Assembly (NCBI RefSeq): GCF_022829385.1
Contig: NZ_JAKSXX010000231.1
Coordinates: 1-33,263 of the forward strand
DNA: 33,263 bases
Source: Methylobacterium sp. J-070
Lineage (GTDB): Bacteria; Pseudomonadota; Alphaproteobacteria; Rhizobiales; Beijerinckiaceae
Direction of reading: 5' to 3'
Shown here: positions 8,131-15,431 of the stretch, piece after piece
Numbering within the stretch: the stretch's first letter is position 1
Layout: each line of letters opens with the position of its first letter
Notes under the pieces: generated by a model
Databases searched by the model: none
Told to the model about the DNA's origin: nothing
The model's input: the letters and a program-made list of their open reading frames with translations, nothing else
Program-made: the position numbers and the translations under genes

Positions 8131-8355
8131 TCAGTCGAAGCTGAAGCCGAACAAGCCTTCCGCCTCGCCGTCCGTCAGGCAGACGGGAAGAATTGTCTGA
8201 AGGACGTCGGGGTTGCCGGCCGACGTCGTCCGGCTCAGCTCGTCGCTGTTCGGCGCAACCAAGTACTGCCCCTTGATGCGATACCACCTCGCTGGGACCG
8301 ACCGGCAGGCCGCTCTCGGTCCTCGTGATGATTTGCGGAGTATTGCCCGACGCAT
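8131..8355 (-). CDS. Possible small hypothetical protein
   Basis: The frame of 74 residues ends '...WYRIKGQYLVAP', 'NSDELSRTTSAGNPDVLQ', 'DGEAEGLFGFSFD'. Its composition (aromatics, balanced charge, no Arg/Pro/Ala monotony) looks like a true protein rather than an antisense shadow. The start at 8355 has no ribosome-binding site and the N-terminal 15 residues look random, so the true start is uncertain. It is divergent from the PAS/LuxR gene. No family is known. Confidence 0.4.
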   Translation of the reverse strand: MRRAILRKSSRGPRAACRSVPARWYRIKGQYLVAPNSDELSRTTSAGNPDVLQTILPVCLTDGEAEGLFGFSFD

Positions 8356-8427
8356 CGTTTGGGACGTTGGCACCCATGCATGGATGCGAGGCGGCCACTG
8401 ATGCCCTTCGAACGAGGCGAACCACCA

Positions 8428-9915
8428 ATGACCCAGTTCGAGCAGCGGCAACTGGCACAGGTCGTCGCCGGCCTCGCCGAGGGCGTGATCCTGATCGAGC
8501 CGGACCACACCATCGCCTACGCCAACGACGCGGCCCTCGCGATGCATGGGGTTGCCGAGATTGGCGACCTCGGAGTTACCGTCGCCGAGTACCGGGCCAA
8601 CTTCGTCCTGCACTATCGCAATCACCGCGAGGTCGGCCCCCTACAGCATCCCGTCGAGCGCATCCTCGCCGGCGAGGCGTTTCGCGATGCGGTGGTCGAG
8701 GTCCACCATTTCCGGGATCCCGCGAAGACGTGGACGCACCGGATGCGAGGACTCGTGACGACGGACGATGCCGGCACGCCAAACGGCCTCGCCCTGCTGA
8801 TGCAGGACGCCAGCGACCGCTACGAGGCCGAAAAGCGGTTCGAGTGCATGTTCCGGGCGAACCCCGCCCCGGCCGTGGTCTGCCGGCTCTCCGACCTGCG
8901 TTACGTCAAGGTCAATCAGGGCTTCATCGAGCTGACCGGTTACTCTCGCGACCAAGTCCTCGGCCGGACCTTCACCGAGATCGACCTTATTGGCCAGGGC
9001 GAGCGCCGCGCCTCCGCCGTCGAGCACCTCCATGCCGGCACCACCATTCGCCAGGGGGAGGCTTGCCTCTCGGTGCCATCCGACGCCGAGAAATACGTCA
9101 TCGTCGCCGGCCATCCCATCGAGATGCCGGGCAGCGAGCGCTGCATGCTGTTCACCTTCGCCGACCTGGAGGACCGAAGGAAGGCCGAGGCCGAACTGCG
9201 GCTGAGCGAGGAACGCTTCGCCAAGGCGTTCGAGCTCAGCCCGATCCCGACGGTCCTCAGCTCGGACACCGACCTGCCGACCAGCGTCAACGACGCCTAC
9301 ACCTCCACCTTCGGCGATGCCGAAAGCTCGTCCGCGATGCCCTGGGTGGAGGAGGCGGAGCGGACGCGCTTCAAACGGGAACTCCAGCGCTACGGTAGGG
9401 TGCGCGCCTTCGAGGGGCGACTGCGCACGCGCGACGGTGACGTCCTCGACTGCCTCGTCTCCGCCGAGAAGGTCGCCGTCGGCGGTGGCGAGGGCCTCCT
9501 CTGCGCCGTCCAGGACATCTCATCCCGAAAGCGGACCGAGATCGAACTCATCTCGGCCATCGAATCCGTCATGGCTGACGCGTCGTGGTTCAGCCACGGC
9601 GTGATCGAGAAGCTCGCCCTGCTGCGCAACCCGCCCAGGCCGGGCAAGCCGCAGTCGGTGGCCGAGAAGCTCACGACCCGCGAGGGTGACATGCTGGAGG
9701 GCATCTGCCGCGGCGACACCGACGAGGAGATATCCAAGGCGCTCGGCGTCTCGCTAAGCACCGTGCGCAACCACGTCGCCAGCCTGTACCGCAAGATTGG
9801 CGTCAACCGACGAAGTGCCGTGGTCGTCTGGGCAAGGGACCGCGGCATCGGCGAGAAAACATCATTTGAGCATTACGGCAAAAATACAACGCGAAAACCA
9901 GGTCGAAAACACTAA
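8428..9915 (+). CDS. Triple-PAS sensor with LuxR-type DNA-binding domain
   Basis: The protein is 495 residues, starting MTQFEQRQLAQVVAGLAEGV; in-frame starts at 8359 and 8401 are possible but the family-like opening favours 8428. Domains: PAS 1 about 8-125, PAS 2 about 135-255 ('FRANPAPAVVCRL...VNQGFIELTGYSRDQVLG'), PAS 3 about 265-370 ('ERFAKAFELSPIPTVL'), then a GerE/LuxR helix-turn-helix about 415-480 ('LTTREGDMLEGICRG', 'EEISKALGVSLSTVRNHV'). There is no kinase or receiver domain, so it looks like a one-component transcription factor that senses a signal directly. It sits just upstream of, and on the same strand as, the stress operon, which makes regulation of that operon a reasonable guess. 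Confidence 0.85.
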   Translation: MTQFEQRQLAQVVAGLAEGVILIEPDHTIAYANDAALAMHGVAEIGDLGVTVAEYRANFVLHYRNHREVGPLQHPVERILAGEAFRDAVVEVHHFRDPAKTWTHRMRGLVTTDDAGTPNGLALLMQDASDRYEAEKRFECMFRANPAPAVVCRLSDLRYVKVNQGFIELTGYSRDQVLGRTFTEIDLIGQGERRASAVEHLHAGTTIRQGEACLSVPSDAEKYVIVAGHPIEMPGSERCMLFTFADLEDRRKAEAELRLSEERFAKAFELSPIPTVLSSDTDLPTSVNDAYTSTFGDAESSSAMPWVEEAERTRFKRELQRYGRVRAFEGRLRTRDGDVLDCLVSAEKVAVGGGEGLLCAVQDISSRKRTEIELISAIESVMADASWFSHGVIEKLALLRNPPRPGKPQSVAEKLTTREGDMLEGICRGDTDEEISKALGVSLSTVRNHVASLYRKIGVNRRSAVVVWARDRGIGEKTSFEHYGKNTTRKPGRKH

Positions 9916-10043
9916 GCGGCCTAAGCTGAAATACTTTTATGTAAATCGGCGGAACATCGCTCTGATAAGAGTATTCGGTGGGTGTGGCTCTGCTCTATCT
10001 GGGCATCTCGACGACGGCTGAGCCGGACAGAGAGGTTTCGCCA

Positions 10044-10223
10044 ATGGGCAACGGCCGCAAGGTTCTGTCGAGCGATCATGCCCGTGCCCTGATCAAGCAG
10101 GCCATCGGCATGATCTTCGGGGACACTAAGGTCGAGGCGGAGGCCACGACCGAGATCGCTACAATTGAAGCGCGGCACACCACGGACAAGCCAACCCGAC
10201 CCCGCCGGCCCGCGCGCACCTAA
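10044..10223 (+). CDS. Small hypothetical protein (59 aa)
   Basis: The start at 10044 (MGNGRKVLSSDHARAL) has AGAGAGG eight bases upstream. It has a helical N-terminal half with 'ARALIKQAIGMIFGDTKVEAEATTEI' and a basic Pro/Arg tail. It has no signal peptide. A longer frame to 9978 lacks a ribosome-binding site. It lies between the PAS/LuxR regulator and the GlsB operon on the same strand. Function unknown. Confidence 0.55.
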   Translation: MGNGRKVLSSDHARALIKQAIGMIFGDTKVEAEATTEIATIEARHTTDKPTRPRRPART

Positions 10224-10313
10224 CCCCGGCCCCGTAGGCCATCGAGACCTATACCCCAGCCCGCGCAGGCCCTGCGTCGGGACCCTTCCGCACGCCGAAA
10301 ACCGGAGCCCGTC

Positions 10314-10571
10314 ATGTCCCTCCTCGCCTGGATCGTCCTCGGCCTGATCGCCGGCTTCATCGGCAGCAAGATCGTCAACAGCACCGGCCAGGGCCTGCTC
10401 GTCGACATCCTCCTCGGCGTCGTCGGCGCGGTCGTCGGCGGCTTCCTGTTCAACCAGTTCGGCGAGCCCGGTGTGTCGGGGGTCAACCTCTACAGCCTGC
10501 TCGTCGCCATCGTCGGCGCCGTGATCGTGCTGTGGCTCTACCACATCGTCATGGGCCGCCGGGTCGTCTGA
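10314..10571 (+). CDS. GlsB/YeaQ/YmgE family stress-response membrane protein
   Basis: This 85-residue protein has three hydrophobic helices: 'LLAWIVLGLIAGFIGSKIV', 'LLVDILLGVVGAVVGGFLF' and 'LLVAIVGAVIVLWLYHIV'. Their Gly-rich pattern is that of the transglycosylase-associated/GlsB family (PF04226). The family sits in the inner membrane and is induced by acid, osmotic or envelope stress in many bacteria; its biochemical activity is unknown. It is the first gene of a four-gene run and the next starts 49 bp downstream. Confidence 0.9.
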   Translation: MSLLAWIVLGLIAGFIGSKIVNSTGQGLLVDILLGVVGAVVGGFLFNQFGEPGVSGVNLYSLLVAIVGAVIVLWLYHIVMGRRVV

Positions 10572-10620
10572 CCCACCGCGCCCTTCCAGCTTACCGACCT
10601 CACAACCAAGGAGAACCACC

Positions 10621-11607
10621 ATGGCCACCGTTACCGAGCCCACCCCCGTATCCCCCAGTCGTCCGATCACGGATCGCACCGTCGGCGACCGCGACCTGCC
10701 GCAGACCACCATGGTCACCCCGGCCGAGGACATGCGTACGATGATGCTACATTCCGTCTCTTGGGGTGCGGTCCTCGCCGGCGCCACGGTGGCCCTGATC
10801 TCCCAGGTCATCCTGAACATGCTTGGGCTCGGCATCGGCCTCTCGACGGTCGATCCGATGGGCGACGGCACCCCGGCGGCGAGTTCGCTCGGCATCGGCG
10901 CCGGCCTGTGGTTCGTCGTCTCCGGCGTGCTGGCGGCCGTAGCCGGCGGTTACTTCGCCGGACGCCTGTCCGGCAAGCCGTCGACCTCGACGGCGGGCTA
11001 TCACGGCCTCCTCGCCTGGGCGGTCTCGACGCTCGTGGTGCTGTACATGCTGTCGTCGGCCGCCAGCGGCATCGTCAGCGGCGCCCTCGGCACCGCCTCC
11101 TCGGCCATCGGCGGGGTCGGCAACGCGATGGGCGGCTCCGTCTCGACCCTGGCGCAGGCGGCCGCCCCGTCGCTGACCAAGGTCACCGACCCGTTCTCGA
11201 ACATCGAGGCCAATGTCCGCAACGGCACCGGGTCCGATCCGGCCGCGTTGAAGGACACCGCGGTGACCGCCATGCGCGCCGCCGTCTCAGGTGACGGCGC
11301 ACAGCAGGCCGCCGCCCAGGAGAAGGCCGCCGTGGCCCTTTCCAAGGCGCAGAACATCCCGGTCGAGCAGGCCCGGATCCAGGTCGCGCAGTACACCCAG
11401 CAGTTCAAGGAGACCGTCACCTCGGCCAAGGAGCAGTCCAAGCAGATCGCCGACGCTACCGCGCGCCGTGTCTCCCAGGGCGCGCTGTTCGGAGCCCTCG
11501 CACTGATCTTCGGGGCGCTCGCCTCCTTCTTTGCCGGCCGTGGTTCGGCCGTCGATCCGACCGTCACCCGCACCGCCCCGAACCCCCTTACGCCGCGTCG
11601 GGCATGA
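10621..11607 (+). CDS. PhnA-like multi-pass membrane protein
   Basis: The protein has 328 residues and is preceded by AAGGAG. Four hydrophobic segments are visible: about 47-72 ('WGAVLAGATVALISQVILNM'), 92-115, 128-152 and 290-312 ('GALFGALALIFGALASFFAG'). A long soluble, Ala/Gln/Lys-rich helical region at about 180-285 lies between the third and fourth, with a helical 'AQQAAAQEKAAVALSKAQ' part. Proteins of this layout in methylobacteria are often labelled 'PhnA-like', though no phosphonate role follows from the sequence. Its stop overlaps the next start as ATGA. It is probably an envelope-stress membrane protein; that is inferred from neighbours only. Confidence 0.75.
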   Translation: MATVTEPTPVSPSRPITDRTVGDRDLPQTTMVTPAEDMRTMMLHSVSWGAVLAGATVALISQVILNMLGLGIGLSTVDPMGDGTPAASSLGIGAGLWFVVSGVLAAVAGGYFAGRLSGKPSTSTAGYHGLLAWAVSTLVVLYMLSSAASGIVSGALGTASSAIGGVGNAMGGSVSTLAQAAAPSLTKVTDPFSNIEANVRNGTGSDPAALKDTAVTAMRAAVSGDGAQQAAAQEKAAVALSKAQNIPVEQARIQVAQYTQQFKETVTSAKEQSKQIADATARRVSQGALFGALALIFGALASFFAGRGSAVDPTVTRTAPNPLTPRRA

Positions 11608-12110
11608 GCGTCGGCGACCCCGCCGCGACCGAGCCCCAAGGGCTCGGGACGCCCTTCGGTACCGCGGCGGAGGTCGCCATCGGCGAGGAGGCGGTCCTCC
11701 CGCTGATCGAGGAGACCGCGCGCATCGAGAAGCGTGCGGTGGAGACTGAACGGGTCCGTGTCAGCACGCGAACCGACACCGTCGACCAAGTCCTGCGCGA
11801 GACCCTGCGCAGCGACATGGTCGGGGTGACCCGGGTGCCCGTCAACCGGACCCTCGCCGAGGGCGAGGCACCCCCGGTGGTCAGGACGGAGGCCGGGGTG
11901 ACCATCATCCCGGTGCTGGAAGAGATCCTCGTCGTCGAGAAGCGCCTCGTCCTGAAGGAGGAGGTGCACATCCGCCGGACCACGGCGGGCGAGGACGTCG
12001 AGATGCCGGTGACGCTGCGCAGGCAGCACGCCGTGATCGAACGCGTGTCCCCCGAGGGGCACGTCACGGAACAGGCCGCCATGCATCCGTCACAGGAGCC
12101 GACATCATGA
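11604..12110 (+). CDS. DUF2382 (YsnF/AvaK) domain protein
   Basis: This 168-residue soluble protein consists almost entirely of a DUF2382 domain. Two related halves can be seen: residues 30-75 ('LPLIEETARIEKRAVETERVRV') and 104-150 ('IIPVLEEILVVEKRLVLKEE', then 'TLRRQHAVIERV'). Both carry the (I/L)P(V/L)(L/I)EE...EKR core. The domain occurs in stress-induced proteins such as Bacillus YsnF and cyanobacterial AvaK; its activity is unknown. It is translationally coupled (ATGA) to both flanking genes. Confidence 0.88.
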   Translation: MSVGDPAATEPQGLGTPFGTAAEVAIGEEAVLPLIEETARIEKRAVETERVRVSTRTDTVDQVLRETLRSDMVGVTRVPVNRTLAEGEAPPVVRTEAGVTIIPVLEEILVVEKRLVLKEEVHIRRTTAGEDVEMPVTLRRQHAVIERVSPEGHVTEQAAMHPSQEPTS

Positions 12111-13039
12111 CCCAGACCATCACCGCCATGTACGACACCCATCCCGAGGCGGTCGCCGCCCAGGGCAAGCTCGTCGGCCTCGGCATTCCTGCCGGTGCCA
12201 TCAAGCTCATCTCCGGCACCCAGGCCGGCGCCGCCGGAACCGCGACCAAGGCCGACGAAGGCATGTGGGGCTCGATCAAGGACTTCTTCATGCCGGAGGA
12301 GGACCGTCATGCCTACGGCGAGGGCCTGCACCGCGGCGGCACGATGCTGAGCGCCGAGGTCGACGACGCGCACGTCCACGCCGCCTCCGATATCCTGGAG
12401 GAGCACGGTTCGGTCGATCTCGACGAGCGCGAGGCCGCCTGGCGCAAGGAAGGCTGGGACGGTCGTGCAACCGGTTCCACCACCAAGACCGCGCCGGTTG
12501 CCGCCGCAGCGCTCGGTGAGGGTGCGATGTCGTCCGACCACGCCGCCACGACCCGCGACACCGATCTCCACGCCGCCGCACCGTCCGAGGCTGTCGCCGC
12601 CCACGGTACCGCCACAGGCGCCGATTACATCCCCGTGGTCGAGGAGCGCCTCAACGTCGGCAAGCGGATGGTCGATGCCGGCCGGGTTCGGGTTCGGTCT
12701 TACGCCGTCGAGAAGGATGTCAGCGAGAACGTCACCCTCCACGACGAGACGGTGAACGTCGACCGTCGCGTCGTCGACCGCGCCGTCACCCCGGGCGACA
12801 TGGCATTATTCGAGGACAAGGTCATCGAGGCGACGGAGATGCGCGAGCAGGCGGTGGTGTCGAAGGACGCCCGCGTCGTCGGTGAGGTCGGCATCCGCAA
12901 GGATGCGGCCCAGCGGGTTGAGACCGTGACCGACAAGGTCCGCCACACCGAGGTCGAGGTCGAGGACGGTCGCGGGACGGTCGGCCGTACCGGGACCACC
13001 GGCACCACCACGGAAACCACCCCGCGCAAGCCGCTCTGA
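12107..13039 (+). CDS. Stress protein: YflT-like N-terminus plus DUF2382 domain
   Basis: The 310 residues fall into three parts. Residues 1-110 resemble the 17-kDa general stress/YflT-type fold ('TAMYDTHPEAVAAQGKLVGLG' and 'GGTMLSAEVDDAHVHAASDILEEHG'). Residues 115-175 are a low-complexity Ala/Thr linker. Residues 175-295 are a DUF2382 domain ('YIPVVEERLNVGKRMVDAGRV', 'VNVDRRVVDRAV', 'VVGEVGIRKDA'). It is last in the operon: its ATG overlaps the preceding stop and a perfect hairpin follows 11 bp after its stop. A role in stress is established for the families, but the molecular function is not. Confidence 0.88.
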   Translation: MTQTITAMYDTHPEAVAAQGKLVGLGIPAGAIKLISGTQAGAAGTATKADEGMWGSIKDFFMPEEDRHAYGEGLHRGGTMLSAEVDDAHVHAASDILEEHGSVDLDEREAAWRKEGWDGRATGSTTKTAPVAAAALGEGAMSSDHAATTRDTDLHAAAPSEAVAAHGTATGADYIPVVEERLNVGKRMVDAGRVRVRSYAVEKDVSENVTLHDETVNVDRRVVDRAVTPGDMALFEDKVIEATEMREQAVVSKDARVVGEVGIRKDAAQRVETVTDKVRHTEVEVEDGRGTVGRTGTTGTTTETTPRKPL

Positions 13040-13050
13040 AGCGCTCAAGT

Positions 13051-13076
13051 CCGGGACCGGTTCGAGCCGGTCCCGG
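13051..13076 (+). terminator. Perfect 10-bp hairpin after the DUF2382 operon
   Basis: CCGGGACCGG (13051-13060) and CCGGTCCCGG (13067-13076) are exact inverted repeats around a TTCGAG loop. There is no T run, so it may act as a 3'-end stabiliser or Rho-assisted stop rather than a classical intrinsic terminator. Confidence 0.5.
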
Positions 13077-13090
13077 CTCCGTACGAATTC

Positions 13091-13393
13091 ATGTCCACCT
13101 ATCGCGAAAGCGCCGTCGCCGTGACCAAGCTCAGCCACCTCGTCGTATTCGCGGCCCTCGCATCGTCATGCGTCCCGCTCGGCGCGCAGGCTCTAGAGAA
13201 GACCGGTTCAAGGGCATCGCTGAAGCCGTTCTGTTCGGCCGACTACGCCCGTCTCTGCAACGGCCTCGACCTGAACGGACCCGAGGTCGTCGCCTGCTTC
13301 CGCAAGAACGCCCGGGAGGTCTCGCCTGGCTGCCGGGCGGCCATTGCCGACTACGTCGTGACGGCTTCCGAACAGTCCGCCCCCTCGCGGTAG
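13091..13393 (+). CDS. Secreted Cys-rich-repeat protein
   Basis: The 100 residues include an N-terminal signal peptide with core 'LVVFAALASSCVPLGAQA'. The GTG at 13121 is an alternative start that gives a more ordinary signal peptide. The mature part carries 'FCSADYARLC', 'VVACFRKNAREVSPGC', a C-x(7)-C...C-x(11)-C spacing resembling the Cys-rich Golgi/FGFR-type repeat found in many small rhizobial periplasmic proteins. Function unknown. It lies on the same strand as the stress operon but behind a hairpin, so it is probably transcribed separately. Confidence 0.7.
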   Translation: MSTYRESAVAVTKLSHLVVFAALASSCVPLGAQALEKTGSRASLKPFCSADYARLCNGLDLNGPEVVACFRKNAREVSPGCRAAIADYVVTASEQSAPSR

Positions 13394-13444
13394 CGTTCGC
13401 TCGCCTGCCCGGTCCGCATCCTATCCCAACCAGAAGGAAACCTC

Positions 13445-13744
13445 ATGAAGATCCTCACCCCCCTGACCGTAGCGGCGGCGATGACGCTCCTTGGCGCCGG
13501 CATCGCCTCGGCCAAGCCATGTGCGGTCGGAACGACCACGAACAGTACCGGCCAGGTGGGCTCGGCCGACGCTTCCTCGAAGGTCGACGGTGACACGACC
13601 GCGAAGGTCTCGCCCGGTGCCAAGGCAGAATCCCCCGGGACGGTCGGCGCGATGAACAACGTCGGCTCGAACGCGACGCCCGCCACCAACGAGGCCAAGC
13701 CGCCCGAGGGCAAGGTCGTGAAGCCCGGCGACGACGATTGCTGA
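13445..13744 (+). CDS. Small secreted protein, YjbE-like composition
   Basis: This 99-residue protein is preceded by AGAAGGAAACCTC. Residues 1-23 form a signal peptide ending IASA-K. The mature protein is hydrophilic and disordered-looking (Gly, Thr, Ser, Ala, Lys), with one cysteine near the new N-terminus (KPCAVGTTT) and one at the very end (GDDDC). That layout resembles small rhizobial proteins annotated as exopolysaccharide-production YjbE; the resemblance is from memory and weak. It would be periplasmic, possibly closed by one disulfide. Confidence 0.65.
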   Translation: MKILTPLTVAAAMTLLGAGIASAKPCAVGTTTNSTGQVGSADASSKVDGDTTAKVSPGAKAESPGTVGAMNNVGSNATPATNEAKPPEGKVVKPGDDDC

Positions 13745-13784
13745 TCGGCTCAAAGGCTTCATCGAAACGGAACGGAGACACCCG

Positions 13785-14284
13785 ATGAGTGACGGCTTTC
13801 CCTCGATGACCGCGTTGCTCGGCCTGTTGGCCGTGGCGGGCTTCCAGAACCGGGATAAGATCCAGGAGATGCTCGGCGGATCCGGCCAGGGTGGTCCCGC
13901 AACCGCAGGTGCGCCCGCCGGACAGGGCGGGATCGCGGGACGGGGTGGTCTCGGCGGCCTGCTGAGTATCTCGGAGGCGCCCTCGGGGGTGCCGGTGCCG
14001 GTGGCCTGCTCAGCGGCGGCCTTGGCCAACTCGTCGACCGCTTTCGCGAGAACGGCCACGGCGCGGCCGCCGACTCCTGGGTTAGCCACGGGCCGAACGC
14101 CGAGATGAAGCCCGATCTACTGAGATCAGCCATCGGTCCCGACCTCCTCGATACGCTGTCGAGGCAGACCGGCCTCTCACACGACAACCTTCTGTCCATG
14201 CTCTCACGAGAGCTGACGTCCGCGGTGGACCGCTACACCCCCGACGGCAGGCTTCCGTCCGCGGTCGCTGGCATGCCCGCTTGA
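13785..14284 (+). pseudogene. YidB family (DUF937) gene with a -1 frameshift
   Basis: The first frame from 13785 reads MSDGFPSMTALLGLLAVAGFQ...'MLGG' with a Gly-rich linker, the start of YidB proteins. Near 13960-13972 the homology jumps to another frame: 'YLGGALGGAGAGG', 'LGQLVDRFRENGHGAAADSWV', 'LRSAIGPDLLDTLSRQTGLS', 'LLSMLSRELTSAVDRYTPDGRLP', ending at the TGA at 14282-14284. One added base would rejoin them into a normal protein of about 165 residues. As written, translation ends in 107 residues with a nonsense tail. YidB proteins are stress-associated with unknown activity. Pseudogene or sequencing error cannot be told apart here. Confidence 0.8.
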
Positions 14285-14381
14285 GGAACCACCCGGTCGA
14301 TCCCGCAGGTATCGAAGCTGCCGAACCGACCGGCCACACGTTTGCACCGGGGCACGTAAATCCCCGTCACGGGAGGGACAG

Positions 14382-14579
14382 ATGTCCGGAAGCGCGCACG
14401 CCAAGGCCGCCAAACACCACGAGGCGGCGGCCAAGTCACACCAGAAGGCCGCTCGCCACCTCGACGGCGGCAACGAGAAGAAGGCCGCCAAGCACGCCTC
14501 GAAGGCCGACGACCGGGCGAAGAAGGCCAACCAAAGCTCGATCAAGGCGCGACCCAGGAAGGCCGAGTCGAAGAATTAG
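14382..14579 (+). CDS. Lys/Ala/His-rich small protein
   Basis: The 65 residues follow GGGAGGG, seven bases before the ATG. They read as repeated helical units with Lys, Ala and His ('AKAAKHHEAAAKSHQKAA', 'EKKAAKHASKADDRAKKA') and a basic tail. Such highly basic helical mini-proteins occur widely in proteobacteria next to CsbD-type genes. DNA or polyanion binding, or a desiccation-type disordered role, are possible; neither is shown by the sequence. Confidence 0.75.
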   Translation: MSGSAHAKAAKHHEAAAKSHQKAARHLDGGNEKKAAKHASKADDRAKKANQSSIKARPRKAESKN

Positions 14580-14653
14580 TCAGCGCCTCGCATCGGCTCG
14601 AAGCGCGTTTTGCTTCGGGCCGGCTCAACCTTGAACCGAACGGAGATTGACCA

Positions 14654-15016
14654 GTGGACGAGAACCGCATCAGCGGCGCCGCGAAGGAACTCGGCGGCCA
14701 GGTTCAGGGCGCCGTCGGCGACGTCACGGGCGACCGGGAGACCCAGGCCAAGGGTACGGCTAACGAGGTCAAGGGTGCCGCCGAGAACCTCGTCGGACAG
14801 GCCAAGGACGCCGTGCGCGACGTTGCCGGACAGGCGAGCGACCTCGCCGACAAGGCGATCAACCGGAGCCGCGACGCCTTCCCCGAGGCCAAGCGTGCCT
14901 ACCAGCAGGGTGGCGATGCCGTCGCACAGTATGCGAAGGGGTCCCCGCTGGTGCTGGCGGCCATGGCCGGAGCCATCGGATACCTGCTCGCGATGGTCGT
15001 CCACGGCCGTCGCTGA
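14654..15016 (+). CDS. CsbD family protein with C-terminal membrane anchor
   Basis: It starts at GTG 14654 with GGAG upstream, giving 120 residues. Residues 1-55 are a CsbD domain ('NRISGAAKELGGQVQGAVGD', then 'ETQAKGTANEVKGAAENLVGQAKD'). The rest adds an amphipathic helix and an ElaB/YqjD-like tail 'YAKGSPLVLAAMAGAIGYLL' ending VVHGRR, which should insert in the inner membrane. CsbD proteins are strongly stress-induced and their function is unknown. The fusion to an ElaB-like tail would tether it to the membrane. Confidence 0.85.
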   Translation: MDENRISGAAKELGGQVQGAVGDVTGDRETQAKGTANEVKGAAENLVGQAKDAVRDVAGQASDLADKAINRSRDAFPEAKRAYQQGGDAVAQYAKGSPLVLAAMAGAIGYLLAMVVHGRR

Positions 15017-15074
15017 ACGGTCGTCGCCCACGGCTACGCTTCCGACGAGAGCGGTCCTCGGACGGGGACGAGAC

Positions 15075-15401
15075 ATGGCGGACCCTCCGATGCCACCCAT
15101 GCGCACGCTGATCCATGACGGGTCGAACGACGACCGCTGGTACCTATGCCGCGGCGGCGACCCTGCCGACGTGTACGTCTTCCATGAACCGAATGGGCCA
15201 TCCGGCGGGAGGCCGTCCCGCGTCGAGCTCGCGGATTTCCTCGCCTCGGCGAACGGATCCCCCGAGCACCGCGCTCTCCTCGCCATGATCGGCTCCCTGG
15301 TCGGGGCGGGTCATGGCGGTATCGCATCGAGTGTTTCCGCCCCCGAGCCGGGGGCCGCCGGTGCCGAACCGACGCCCGGCGAAGCTGCCTCGTCGATCTG
15401 A
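15075..15401 (+). CDS. Hypothetical protein (108 aa)
   Basis: The start at 15075 (MADPPMPPMRTLIHDGSNDD) has a purine-rich GGGGACGAG upstream. A compact N-terminal part 'DRWYLCRGGDPADVYVFHEPN' and a helix 'SRVELADFLASANGSPEHRALLAMIGSLV' are followed by a Gly/Ala/Pro tail. It is cytoplasmic and of no recognised family. It sits 58 bp after CsbD and 30 bp before the coiled-coil gene, so the three could be one transcript. Confidence 0.65.
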   Translation: MADPPMPPMRTLIHDGSNDDRWYLCRGGDPADVYVFHEPNGPSGGRPSRVELADFLASANGSPEHRALLAMIGSLVGAGHGGIASSVSAPEPGAAGAEPTPGEAASSI

Positions 15402-15431
15402 TCCGTTCCCTCCAACGCCCGCGAGAACGCC

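Noticed and set aside
9940..10050. Possible EcfG (general stress) promoter with GGAAC at about 9952
   Set aside because: No CGTT occurs 16-17 bases downstream; by-eye checks of other GGAAC sites near the stress genes failed the same way.
11001..12742. Long open frames on the minus strand under the DUF2382 operon (361 and 384 aa)
   Set aside because: They are antisense shadows caused by high GC at codon third positions; Val/Asp/Gly-rich or Ser/Arg-rich, no start signals, and the plus-strand genes have family support.
13950..13995. Programmed -1 frameshift in the YidB gene
   Set aside because: The only homopolymer (GGGGG near 13985) lies after the point where homology already switches frame, and there is no slippery heptamer.
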